Positions 11,875 through 24,300 of a stretch of 64,000 nucleotides of DNA are shown here, piece after piece. The notes under the pieces are model-generated. The model made no database searches and was not told where the DNA came from. It worked only from the letters and a program-made list of their open reading frames with translations. Source of the DNA: Gorsachius magnificus (lineage: Eukaryota; Chordata; Aves; Pelecaniformes; Ardeidae); contig CM067109.1 in the NCBI GenBank assembly GCA_034008185.1, positions 30,040,885 to 30,104,884 of the forward strand, read 5' to 3'. Both the position numbers and the translations under genes were made by a program. Each line of letters begins with the position of its first letter. Position 1 is the first letter of the stretch.

Positions 11875-12796
11875 CTGGATAATAAGGAGCAAACATTTTC
11901 AGAGTTGAAGTTCAGCAGCACAAATTTAAAAGATCATTTCTATCTTCATTTCTTATTTCCTGTACAAAATTTTTTGCTGGAAACATTTTGCATCGGAATC
12001 CCCAGAAGAACATATTGTGAACAAAACTAATTGTAATGGTACGCTTGGAGAATACTAGTCATCTGAGCAGATGGCCAAACTAATCCTAACAACCAGAGCA
12101 GTATCCCCACACGAGCCTGCCTGCCTCCTTCCCAGAGGACTTAAGAAATGGGCAGAGTTTTGCATAAATGTCAGATGAATTGTTCTTGCGGCCCACTTCT
12201 TAATAGCTTCTTTCTCAGAGATCCTGCAGATGCTTCACTGTCAACAAAACGATGACAAGTCTGTTCACCACAGGGCCCTTAAATGTAGACATCCCCCATG
12301 GTATTTCTGGTTCAGTGGTAGGCATAATGGATGTATACAGGGAGCCAGTGGTTTGGGCTTGATTTGCACATCCTGCATAATGAGAGGTGCACATTCCAGC
12401 AGATGCTCTAGGGAAGGAGGCATCAATTTGCAGCACAACAGATACAATTCCAGTAATATGGCATGGAGAGGGCAGGGCATGCAAACAAGAAAATGGGTGA
12501 AACTCATCCATCATTAATTTAAGCAAATGTAGTTTTTTCTGAAGGACTGAATGAAATGCAAGTTGTATCAAAAGCAATTAATATGAAGCCCTAGAGTAAC
12601 CGTAGCAAAAGCACAAAAGCAGCGTAAGAACATAGGTGTCTTAAAATGTTTAGCAAAAATAACAGGCATTAAGACTATGCCTAACTGTCAAAGTTGGCAC
12701 TAGAAAGAAAGATGTAGTTGAGCTAGAAAATTTTATCCCACAGAACAAACAACTGAGAAACAAATGAACTTACTTAAAACGTAATTCTAGATTTAC
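11875..12796 (-). other. APC: APC intron between coding exons 2 and 3
   Basis: This is a 922-bp phase-1 intron with donor GTAAAT (12796-12791) and acceptor AG (11876-11875). It contains open frames of up to 120 codons on both strands (12215-12577 and 12230-12517). They overlap one another, match nothing I recognise and look like chance openings in a locally less AT-rich stretch. No transposon is recognised. Confidence 0.9.
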
Positions 12797-12881
12797 CTTT
12801 AAGTCGTTCCAGTAAGTCAATTTGTCCAGAAGATGCCATTGCCTCATCTTCAATACTTCCTTGTAGCTGTTTCAGCACTTC
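12797..12881 (-). CDS. APC: APC coding exon 2 (residues 46-73)
   Basis: This 85-nt exon lies between an AG acceptor (12883-12882, preceded by a TTTTTTAC tract) and a GTAAAT donor (12796). It encodes EVLKQLQGSIEDEAMASSGQ followed by IDLLERLK and the first base of Glu74. EVLKQLQ continues the N-terminal coiled coil that dimerises APC, and LLERLK (68-73) is the first half of the first nuclear export signal. Length and phase (0 to 1) equal the mammalian exon, and I see no amino-acid difference from the mammalian protein as remembered. In mammals, transcripts from the alternative distal promoter splice into this exon and bypass the usual ATG exon. Confidence 0.98.
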
Positions 12882-13410
12882 CTGTAAAAAATTAAGTTTA
12901 ATTAAGAAATCCTTATAATAACAAACCACAAAGTAAATACATCTTATCCTGCCCTCAAGTGCACACCTATATTAACAGCTACTGAGACACTGATGTAAAC
13001 TGTATTTCATGTGAGCAGTAATCAAGTGTTGTATCCTTAACTGCCATCAAATATATTCCACAGCATTTCCCCAAGCACTGTCATGAAGTAAAGTATATCC
13101 TGAATACCTCATCCTCGCTGGTAGTCCAATCTATTGGCTTATTTACAAGTTCTTCTGAAAGTGGATACCAGTTATCTCAAATTTACAGATGGAGAAATGA
13201 AGCACAGAGAAATGAGTTAAATTTCTCCATCTGTGTATCTAAAGTTAGTCTTGTAAAAATAAAATCTGGATACATAACCAGAAGTCACAAAAGCATCTTG
13301 AACACCACATTTTTTAAATCTCAAAGGTATCAGAGCAGAAGTAATCCCCAGGATTTATTTTCTGCAGGGCCTCAACACCACTGTAAACCAGCAAGGAGAG
13401 TCATATTCTT

Positions 13411-13558
13411 CTTACTACTACTACTACTACTGCTACCACCACCACACCTGTGAGGAGAAGACTTAAGATGCCTTCATGGTATCATAGCATTTGACTTATT
13501 ACTACTACCACTACCACCACCACCATGCCTACAAGGGAGAGATTTAAGACTCCTTCAT
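13411..13558. repeat. Tandem duplication of a TAC/ACC microsatellite plus unique flank
   Basis: Unit 1 (13411-13477) and unit 2 (13495-13558) each run from a CTT(A/C)-type start through (TAC)n then (ACC)n. They continue into a shared non-repetitive segment (CCT..AAG.GAGA..TTAAGA.. ending CCTTCAT). Because the unique flank is duplicated along with the microsatellite, this is a diverged segmental tandem duplication rather than one interrupted microsatellite. The spacer is 17 bp. Confidence 0.85.
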
Positions 13559-14054
13559 ACAGCTGAAGCTTCAAAGCCAGGAATATCGCCATGTGATGTT
13601 GAAACTATGTCTGGTAAAACTATATAGCTGAAGGAACATACTTCTAATGCAGAAAAAGATTCATAGTAAACAATGATGACTACACTAAAAGGGGCCTGTA
13701 AGCCCCCAGGCACCTGATGCTCAGTGCCCTAAATTCAGGTAGAAAATTAAATGCAAGTTAGTGAATGCCTATCATAATGGTGGAGACATCAATTGCAAAA
13801 ATAAATTGAAAAGACTGGCCACAAGGCAAAATGCTCTTACTGGAATTTAAAATACCATTTTTCATACTGTGGCATAGAAAATATTTTTAGAATAGTCAGG
13901 AAATGAAAAAAAATCTCAATAATGAAAGGTACTCCACACTTTTCATACACATACTCTACACCCAGAATTGTACTTCTGTTCAGACCTGAAAAATAACGCA
14001 TTTAGACAATTTTTTAAAAATCTCCATATCACTGGTTTGCTCTTTTAAGAGCCC

Positions 14055-14081
14055 TACAAGAACCCATTAATGGTTCTTGTA
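14055..14081. repeat. Perfect 10-bp inverted repeat
   Basis: TACAAGAACC (14055-14064) and GGTTCTTGTA (14072-14081) are exact reverse complements around CATTAAT, whose ATTAAT is itself palindromic. The whole is a near-continuous palindrome with one extra C. It lies in the long APC intron, with no known role. Confidence 0.85.
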
Positions 14082-16277
14082 ACTTGCAGAGAAGGTACCT
14101 TTTAAATGCATTTTGCTTTTTTCAAAGGAAACAAAACAGCATCTATAAGAAGTCAAGATATTCTTTAAACAGACATACTACTGAGCTTTTCTGTATTTAA
14201 AGTATTGTTCCTTGTACAAAAAAAAAAAAAAAAGTAAAAAGGATTTTGACTAAAGAACTGCACAGGGTTCTGGGGAAATAATCTCCAAGCTCTAAGCTCA
14301 GAGCAAACGGTAGCAGCACAGTCACTGCAGCCACCCACCATGTATTTAGGTGCCAGTGCTCTAGGAATTCTGGAGTACAGGCATACTAATTATGTTTACC
14401 CTGTTTTGTGGAAATAATTCTGCAGGTGGAGTTGAGGCCAAATTTCCCAATTTACATGTTGTCTGAGCGATGGAGTCAAGGAGCACGTCTGCATTTGAGT
14501 TTTAGTTTAGACCAGTCTGACGCCAGGCTCCCACCTGCCCCACCAGCTGGGATTCGCTTCACATTGCAGAGCATGAACCAAATTCCTTTCCGATCAAACC
14601 AAGCCAGCAGTTACATTCAGGACTGCTAATGGGCATTCACTCCACAGAACCAGGCTGGAGCTAGTCCAAAACCAAAATCCCCTGGAACGTATACAGTATG
14701 TACACTGGGTCCTCAACATAATTCATTTATAGATCTGCTCTTACTGCACTACCTGTTATTGCTGGCATAGCCTTTAGGATCAAGTCTGGTTTGATAAAAT
14801 CACTGCTCTCAGAGACCTCCACTGTGCTTGCTTGTGCTTTCAAGCACATTCAAGGACATCCTCATTAGCCATATGGCCCAGCCATCCCTATACATAACAC
14901 CTGCCGCATCAGCAAAGTCAGACAAACAAGTAATCTGGTGGTTTTCAAAGAAGAACTGCTACATGATCTGATGTAAGGGCAGACAATGTCTGCAGACAGC
15001 AGTCTTGGCTCAAAAACTGAAAAGGACAATGTGGCTATGTGGAGTGGTCTTGGGAATTATGCAGGCTTCTGAAAGACCTGTCAACTCAGATAAATTTAGA
15101 AATAACTAATGAATCCCTTTCCTCTGAGAACACCACCTTGGTTCAGGGGGAAAAAAAACAACCCAAAATTCCAACCCCTCCTCCCATTCCCTTCTTAGAA
15201 GCCTCCTTCTCACCTCTCTATATGGCAGTTCCACTATTTCAGAAATTGTACATTCAGAATACTTTCCTACATAATGAGTCTTCCTGCTTCAAGAGCCAAT
15301 ATGAACAGCTAAGTGGAAATACTGTCACCTTTTCCTGTGCTACCAAATTACATGACTGAGGTGCCCAGGCAGCTAGGGACTGCCCTTCCTGAACAACAGT
15401 TAAACATCAGCATACTGGATCACCTTCCTCAATTTTCTCTGCTACCAGTCATTAATCTAGGTTGTAAATTCCAGATTTTAAATCATCCCTTTTCTTCAAC
15501 AGCACAGGCGTTTGTTTTTTTTCAAGTTAGTAGGTAACGCATTCTTTTCTACGCTTTTCTACATTTCTTTTCTATAGTATCATTGCTAAGGTAACAATGC
15601 CATTATGAGGCTATGACATCAATTCCAAACCCAATCATGGCACACTTTGAAATCTAAGCTGATGAAGCAGATGATGGTTAGAGAGGGAGATGCAAACCCT
15701 GGGCCAGGTATTGGTGGAAAATGAGGCAGTGTGCTGAAATGGCAAATAGGGGAATTTACAGTTTTACTTGAGTAAGGAAATAGATTTTTATTTATTCACT
15801 TATTATAACTCCAGGACTCACCACTAATGCTGTTTATGTGCAGTTCTCTCATTTTTAGCCGAAGATTAATATGGTGCTTTGAAACAGTATTTTTCCACAA
15901 TAATTTTATACTACTTTTGGTATCATGTCTGCTAAATAGTGTAAAATCTTCTCCACAAATAAATCTGAATCAATTTAACTGAAGTTAAATTAATATGCTG
16001 TTTAGTTATGCAAGTTTGAGTAAATACATTAGTGGTGGCTTATAGCATTAAGCAAATTCTTTATTGACTTAGTAGTGACTTTGATAAAACACACAAACAC
16101 AAGTGTATCTATAAGGAAGGCTGCAAAAGTTTTATTTCTGTTCTTTTAAAGAATGTAAGTAAAATTGTTTTATTGGTCACTTTAAATGTAACCTAGTTTA
16201 TTTTGTCTTACTGGAGAAGTACAAAAGAATGCTTTTGGAAATTGAGCTGTCCTTATGACTCACCATTATTTAAAAAG

Positions 16278-16318
16278 GTTTCTGTCTTCACAGTCTCTGG
16301 ACTGTGAAGTACAGAAAC
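16278..16318. repeat. 18-bp stem hairpin, 4-nt loop, one bulge
   Basis: GTTTCTGTCTTCACAGTC (16278-16295) pairs completely with 16300-16318 around the loop TCTG, with a single unpaired T at 16310. This is the longest near-perfect inverted repeat I noticed in the window. It lies within the long APC intron and would fold on either RNA strand. The loop is shorter than in typical microRNA precursors. Confidence 0.9.
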
Positions 16319-18319
16319 AATGCCTGTCCTTTTTTTTTTTTGGTTTGGGCTCTATGAATATGGACTTGACCTTACAACTACTTTATGGAAAAAAGATCAG
16401 ACCTGTCAGCAAGTAACTAGAAAGAGAACTGTTTTACTACTCTAATTACTGAGAAGAGAATCACCTTAACTAACAGTACATGCAACCAGCTAAGTGGTAA
16501 GGGTTGTAAATAAATTTGCTTAAGGGCTGTGAATTTAATCAAGCTGCTAATAATGAACAGAACTGCAGAGGAACAACACTAACAACGCCAGCTTTCAAAT
16601 CCCAGGGAGATAAAACTATATTCAGTTTTTGAGGATTGCACATATAAATATTAATATTAATATTTAGGAATATTTAAAAAGATGGTATCTGTAAAAAGAC
16701 ATTCTGATTTAGACATATACCTCTCCTTTGGCAGGAAAAGGAGCACTGATGACAATCCAGACAAATCAGAGATGTTTGGTCTTCTGTAAATGCTGCTTGC
16801 ACTCCCCCCCCCTTTAAATAGAATGAGCTTTATTAATTGAATTCACTCTTTAAAAAGTTTTTTATATTCAGCGAGTGCCTAAATCTATGAAAATAATCAC
16901 AAAAATTAAATATATGAAACTGCTGGCAGCAGTAGGCCAGATATACTCACAGGCCAGTATCAGCTGGAATAGTAAACCAACAAGGTATTTAAAAATGTAC
17001 TGGATCTTTTAAAGGTAATAATGAATCTACATTTAAAAAATTATTCTAACAATAATTCTAATAATTCTAAAATTATCCAACAAAAATTATTGTAACAATC
17101 AATCTTTAATAAGACACTCTTCATACCTGTTCCTCCTTTTTAGCTAGTAACTATACTGGGGCTTGTGTGAAGAGACATTCCTGTCACCTAAATATATATA
17201 CACACAGAGAGACTGCACTGTGTGTTTCTTTCAATGTTTGTAAACAAAACTCAAATCGAGCTGTTGTTCAGTTTAGGGTTTTTAGGTTATGCTTACCTTG
17301 GTTACCACTGTATTTACAACATTTGAATATAAAAACAGGCTTAACTGCACAAATATAGAACGTGTTTACAATTTCAGACAGTAATTGAACATCTATTTTA
17401 TTACCATATAGGGTGGGAATAATGCACACTGAATGACTCAGAACTTTTATTTTTAACCAATCAGCAGTATTTTTTAAATAAGAATATTCCTGACAGCATT
17501 TGTACTTATGTTTTTAACCCAATATGCTGAAAACATAACATACAACTACACTCTAAACTGAAAGGGATTTTTCCAGTGTTGCACACTGTTTCAACTATTA
17601 TTGGTTTAAAAGGGCAGAAAAAAGGCAACATACACTAAAAGCACATCCATCACTCAAATCCAACAAAAACATTAGATGTCAAAACAGTGGGGGGAAACAG
17701 ACACCAGAATACTATTTTCTATCCATTTATAGATAGCATAAACTTAAGGTGAAGGTCTTACATGACCCCTCATAACTGTATGAGCTCAACAGTGCCTGAA
17801 TACTATCACACATCGTATGACACTCACAGAGGCCGAGTGAGAGCGATGGAAGAGACCCTTTACTCCTTATACATCCTGGCAAAATACACTGCTACTGAAT
17901 TAAGCTCGGTGGGAACCCTTCTAATTCCCTGAGGTGCCTAGCAATCGGTCTGGTTGCTCAGCCCTACAACCAGGTCCAAATGGTAACAGCACTGATGACA
18001 GCGCTGCTGACTGAGGTGAAACACGGGAGCCAACTCAACTTTTCACCTTGTAGAAAGAGGAAAGCATTTCTTACGTGAAATGATGTTGTTCATTTTAATT
18101 TCAAACAATGTCACACTTTCTAAAAGAAATAGATTCACTTGGTGCCACTATGCTCAAGAGCTGTCACTTCCTGTAACCACATACTGAAGTCTACTAAGTT
18201 TTTAGTGCAAGCCCACTGTCAGATTAACTAATGTTATCTGATTTATGCTCAGGAAGAATGCTGTCTGAAGTAATGTCAGTAACTATATATATCTCACCAG
18301 CTCAATTCCACCTAAATTC

Positions 18320-18343
18320 GGGGGGGGGGGGGGTGGGGGTGGG
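18320..18343 (+). repeat. G-run tract (G14-T-G5-T-G3)
   Basis: This near-pure guanine run on the plus strand has enough G-runs to form a quadruplex in DNA. In APC pre-mRNA it would be C-rich. Such homopolymers are also prone to sequencing-length error. Confidence 0.85.
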
Positions 18344-20729
18344 AAGAAAGCCAAAAACCCTTTTATTCAATTTTCCAACCAATGTGGATTCTGCTAGAAT
18401 CTTCAGAACTGCAAAGATAATGCTAAAAGTATTACTTATTGTGAAACCATAGTAACAAACTTAAAAATACACAAATCAAACAAGATACAATGCCACTGCT
18501 GCTTCTTTACTGCTTAAATAAATTCACTGATAATATTTTAAATGTCTGTGTTCTGTAAGATGCTAAATGACTTTTATAACGGCATTTTTAGTTCATGTGA
18601 ACTTAAGGAGAGTTATTTGCAAATGTCTAACTGCGTTAGTTGTACAGTCACTGAAGAGAAGTGTCTCCCAGAATACATCATTTGATTCAATTTGTAAAAA
18701 TCAGTTCAGTTTATGGGATTTTCTTCCACTCACACATTAGAATTTATCAGATGACCAATACATACTAATATCTTAAAAATTACTTTTATTTTTAGCAGTA
18801 TTTTTAGAGGATCTATCCATTGCTCTGCATATCTACTGCATGACCAGTATTCTTCCACCCTGTGTCACACACAATCCTGATGTGACAGTCTCCTTTATGT
18901 GCCTTAAGACTGACATCACCTCTTACCTCCTGAAAGGCATGGGTGTGGATGGCACCACAGAAACGTTCTGCGTGTGCAAAATCCAACTGAGGGGATTAAT
19001 TTGAGAAGGAAGTTGAAAGCTAACACTAGAAAGAAAAAAAAAAAAAGAAAAAAGCATATAATGCTTCCTATGCCAACCATGATTACGTTTTCCCTTGAAA
19101 GACTTAAAAAGTTCAAGTGCTTACACATTGGGAAAGGAAGTACTGAAATTAGATGGAAACCAAGCCTATACTGGAAGGAAAATACTGGATGAATTCACCC
19201 AGCACAAGTTACAGAAGCTCAGCATTCAGCACCTATTCCAAAAATATTTATACAGGCAAGGAATGTGTGTTACTGCTGAATTAATGGCTTTTCGCCCTAC
19301 TTGTTCATCAAACAATGCATTTGTTGAAAAACACTATTTTCATGAGTCGAAAATAAAATCTTCAGAAATCTAGCCTCAAAGAGGCATTGTCAGTGTCAAT
19401 GGAAGACTACTAGGATGCAAAAAGATAGCAGCTAGTACTCGGCCAACTTGCCCCTAAGAATTCTCCAGACTAACAGCCTTTGTATGTTACGGCTATAAGC
19501 AGCTCACTTCACTCTCAAACTAGACTAGCTAGCTATTACCATGTACAGTAAGACTGTCCATACAGGCAGTTAAAGCAAATAGGAAGACTTGAGAAAAAAA
19601 AAGTAGAAATCTCGTATGGCTACTCAAGGAGCAAAACAAGGTGTAACCACCTTCTGCCTGTGTTCATCCCACCCATTGTGCAGAATGGGATGAATATAAT
19701 GCTAAAATAGGCTTTCACCAAGAGCTGGGGTATATGCGTATCTGCTGTGCAAATGCCTATATGGCCAGCCATTTGGAAGAGGACCGGACTTTCAAAGTGT
19801 CAGATTCTATGCTACTATTACATTTTCAAAGTTCTCCCTTATTAAATAGGTATAACGTGATACTTCTACAGCCAGCTGATTCATTACTGTGCACAACAAA
19901 GACAACTAGCTTGTAGTGACATTTTAAAATCTGTATTATTTCAGAATACAAAACATTCAGTTACACTGAAAGCAAAATATACATTACTATTGAATCAAAT
20001 TTTTTTGGTAGGTTGTACTGAATGTAACTGGATTTTGAGCACTGTCTGTCTAGGATGCCACAGTGCTATGCGAGATCTGTGTCTCACAATTCTCACTGAA
20101 TTCTCTCCTACTGGCTCAGCTGTCTTCAGGCAGTGTTTCTGACGGTGACCACAGTCGTACAATTTCCATGACGTACGTCACCCACTCACAGTGAGACCAC
20201 AGCTCATTCAAAGAGACATGGTTTGGCTAAGAAGTCCAACTGACAGAAGAGGATGGAGTTTTAGTTTAGTTTTAATACTGTAATTTTTTTTTTAAAAGAA
20301 GTATATTTTCTGGAAAAAAATTCAATTTTTTCCTGCAGGCTGCATTTTGGTCAAGAGGTAACTTTCAAGAGAAATACCTGACTCTACAGACCATGATATA
20401 CAAGAAAATCTGTGTTTAAAGACTTCATTTGCAGAGATAAATTAGAAAATAACACTATTTTATACAAGCATATATTTCCACTGTAACTATGAGCACTAAG
20501 CATGCTAACTTTGGAAGGGTTTTTCACAGAACAGGTAAAATTGTATCACAGGCAGTACAAACCAGATGACAAAATCAGGGTGGCATCGCCTACCTTAAAG
20601 CTGGTATTTCCTTAATGTTTGAATATGCAAACCCAAATAAAATGCTTTTAAAGTCTTTTATGGGTGGGTTTTTTTTTATCTAAAGAATAAAAAAAATTAA
20701 CAATAAACTCTATCGTGCAAATTACTACT

Positions 20730-21334
20730 TGTTGTGGTTTAACCCGGCTGGCAACTAAGCACCACGCAGCCGCTCGCTCACTCCCCCCCCTCCCTCAGTG
20801 GGATGGGGGAGAGAATTGGAAAGAAAATAAAAGGTTAGAGTCGAGGGCTGAGATAAAGACAGTTTAATAAGAGAAAATAATAATAATAGTAATAATGATG
20901 ATAATAATAATAATAAAAGAAAATATACAGAATATACAAAATAAGTGATGCACAATGCAATTGCTCACCACCCGCTGACCGATGCCCAGCCCGTCCCGAG
21001 CAGTGATCACTCCCCCCGAGCCGTGATCACACAGCCCGAGCTGCGACCACTCTGCCCGCGACCGACCGACCAACTAACCCCCCTGAGCATGACGTTCTAT
21101 GGTATGGAATAGCTCTTTGGACAGTTTGGGTCCTAGCTGTGCTGTACTCCCAGCTTGTTATGCACCTGGCCGAGCAGGAGAAGCTCAAAAAGTCCTTGAA
21201 CAGTCTGAGCACTACTGGGCAACAACTAAAAACATCAGCGTGTTATCAACATTCTTCTGGTACTAAATCCAAAACACAGCACTATGCTAGCTACTACGAA
21301 GAAAATTAACTCTATCCCAGCCGAAACCAGGACA
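20730..21334 (-). mobile_element. Solo LTR of an avian endogenous retrovirus (copy A, sense to APC)
   Basis: The ends are TGTTGTGGTTTAACC (20730) and its partner CCGAAACCAGGACA (21334), the inverted TG...CA termini of a common avian LTR family. The second copy lies at 37922-38490. Flanks CTACT (20725-20729) and CTGCT (21335-21339) form an imperfect 5-bp target duplication. On the minus strand, a variant ATTAAA polyadenylation hexamer is at 20868-20863, upstream of a TTTATCTCAGCCC block shared with copy B. The U3 region lacks the TATA box found in copy B: the shared ATGCTCAG runs directly into GGGGGG. An internal AAT/TAA microsatellite lies at about 20878-20915. There are no retroviral coding regions. 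Confidence 0.9.
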
Positions 21335-24300
21335 CTGCTTTTTTGTAGTTCATTTCAATCGCAAGGTTTGCCAGTGCTGCAAGTGAGAAGAACACAACTT
21401 GGGGTCAGGTTCATTGCAACATCCCCACCACTGAAAACTGATACAAACAAGAATTTCACAGAAATTTCTTTAATTTATACTTTAGATTCACTGGTTCCCT
21501 CCCATAGCTTCCTTCTCAAAAGCTGGAAACTTATTACATAAACTCCTAGTTTGCAACTGTACCTTGAGCTGTTCTTCAAAACACTTCTAGTTCCTTCTAC
21601 ATTTCCCTTTATTGTCTGCTGTAATTTATGTTCCTGCTTAAGCTCCCCTTAAGCTGGGCCACAACAAAATTCACTGAAGTATCAAAGAAACCAAGACAAA
21701 GCCTCTACTGTGTGCCAGACAGCACATGTATCAAAACAAGTCTTAAAAAATGGAAGCCTAGAGAAGAAAAACAAGCTCTGTTAAGTCACCAGAGCGCACA
21801 GTACCATACAAATAACTCCTAAGAGCCAGGAGTACAAAGTATAAAACCCCCCCCTTAACTTTGGCCACATCAGAACACTCAACAATCAGTCAGACAAAAT
21901 TAAGTTGACTCATTAGAGTTGGCTGGAAGATGCATGGAAACAATGCCAGGACAAGGGCAGATTCAACACAGGCACCACTTTCTGAGGGACACTACTTGCA
22001 TGGCAATGAGCAAATGAAGAGCATGCTAGAAGGTTCTCATCAGTTGGTGACACTCAGGCTAATTAAGGAGAGAAAATTTATGTTCAACTGCTGCTAGTAA
22101 CAAGCAAAAAAAGGTTTCTTTCACTACCATCTGTATCCAGGTAAACAAGATTCTTCTCCAAAAAGCTGTAAGCCAGGAATGCAGAGACAGAACTAGAATG
22201 ATGCAAAACCCCCCAAATGCCAGAACCAAAGGACACAGTAAAAAATGGTGATGTGTCTGCAACCTCACGGCAGCATAGTATTGACATAATGATGCTTTGC
22301 AACTGCTTCACAAATTGTAAGGAAACTATGGGAACATATTGGCAACTTAAATTATTCAAATTCTCTGGACTTTTATAGAACAATCTAACAACTCTGGTTT
22401 CCTAAAAAAATCCCACCAAAACCCCCCACCCAAAAACTACCACTTCTTACTGTGACAAAGTTATTCTAGTCCCACCTCATATAGACTTTTCAAAGTTAAA
22501 TTACCACACATTTTAGTCTCAATTGTGTAAGTACCAATTTTCATGAAAAATGCTTTTCTGAAATTATTTTGATGAAAGTGTTCTCCAGGAACGTTAAAAC
22601 TAATGCACTGGGGACCATGCTACTTTTCAGGTGGCCAGAGCTTTGTGGTGGGTCTGCTTAGACCTTCTCATTAATAGTTTCTGTTGAGCTCCCAAAGAAG
22701 ACTGAAAAATTTTTTAAACAATAAACTATAAGCCAAGATAATTAGCTAACCTTTTAATTAAAAATATTAACCATTCAAATAAAAAAAAAAAGTTACTTGA
22801 AGCAACACTTCAATTGCTGCTCTTGAGTCTCAGTACGACCCCTCCCACTGCCTACTGTAGCCTTGTGAACTGCAGAGCACCATCGAGAAAGGGCTCTCCA
22901 TCACTGGCCAGGCCAGAGGTCTCCATTTTCTACTCCACTGCAGGCTTTTTGGATTTGTTAGCTGTGGGCTCCCAGTCTGCAGCTGCCACCTTCCCTCCTT
23001 CACCCTGCTCCAGACCCTGCTCCCAGCCTCTGAAGGCCCCTCTCCCTCTCCTCTGCAATGCTCAGGAGCTCTACAAGGGAAGGAAACTCCTCCTCAGCCT
23101 CCTACCCCCTTCTTATGGGAGCACAAACCAGCTGGGAAAAAAAAACAACAAACAGAACCAAGAGCAAACACTGTCCTTCACACTGAGACAGACCGAACGC
23201 CCATCCACACCAACATCCCACCTCCAACAGCGGGAACCTAGTGAGGATATGTGAACAAAGCAAAACCTTCTTTTCATTTCTCTTGTATGTCCTCTCCCCA
23301 GCTTCTAACTGGCCTTGACTTGCAGACTTCCTGAAACCACGTCTCCAGCGGTACTACCTCCTGATCAATTCTTTTGGCATACAAATGCTCCTATGGCAAA
23401 GACAATGAGAAAAGAACCTCATTTTGTTTTTTTCCACTTGCTATCTGATGTTATTTGGTGTCCCTTAGATCTGGTATTGAGGGAATGTAATCATGCCCTA
23501 TTAACTTTCCTCATGCTATTTATAATTTTAGAGCTCTAAAACCTTCTTCCCATCCTGTCCCTCTCTCTCTTCCCACTTTCTCCACCTGAAAAGTCCCCTT
23601 CTACTCAAACCAAGCCACTTAAGGAAGCTTTTCCTATCACTTGGATTTTTTTTCTCACCTGTACTAATTTTACTGGATCCTTCCTGGGGAGGTTCATCAG
23701 AACAGCACACACTGCTCAACTTCTGGATGCAGCATCCGTCCACCCTGACATAATTCCAGCTTTTTTGTTTCCCTGTCTACACACAGTAATTCCCAATATC
23801 AGACCGACTTTTTGGATCCAAACTAAGCACTAACCTGACAACTTAGGAAAAAAAAAATTACCTTTTCAGGTATTTACAGTATCGCTAAGACCTCTTTCTA
23901 TGTTGTTGCCATGGTAATTCAGAACCCCTCGTTACATATATGAAGTTAAGGCTATTTTCTCTCGTAATTGTTTACACTTCAGAGCACTGAATTTTATTTG
24001 TCATGTATTCAATTCACTCAATACCTCAAGATTCTTCTGCAGCTCTTCACACCGGGTTTTCATTTTTACCACACTGAAAATCACCAGTTGAATTTTTTCT
24101 CATTCTTTTTTTCCAGATAACTTATGAGTATGTTGAAAAACCACAGGTCACAGCAAAAATCTCACCAGGACACTACCAGTAAAAACAAACCAACCAACTC
24201 CTCTCCCTGAAACCCTGACTATTCCGCTCTTCATTTTCTACCTGTAAGTTGGATAGTAATCAAAGGACCTTCCCAAATCTACTTAGGTTCTTCAGAAGTC

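Noticed and set aside
12215..12577. Overlapping open frames on both strands between coding exons 2 and 3
   Set aside because: They lie within a 922-bp intron whose borders are firmly set by conserved exons. No known product, and no APC isoform I know of has an exon here.
20878..20915. AAT/TAA repeat as an independent microsatellite
   Set aside because: It is internal to LTR copy A, where related LTRs of this family also carry a TTA-type run, so it is described as part of that element.
22814..23254. 146-codon open frame in the long APC intron
   Set aside because: Its Ser/Pro/Leu-rich composition follows the pyrimidine-rich local sequence. No domain is recognised.
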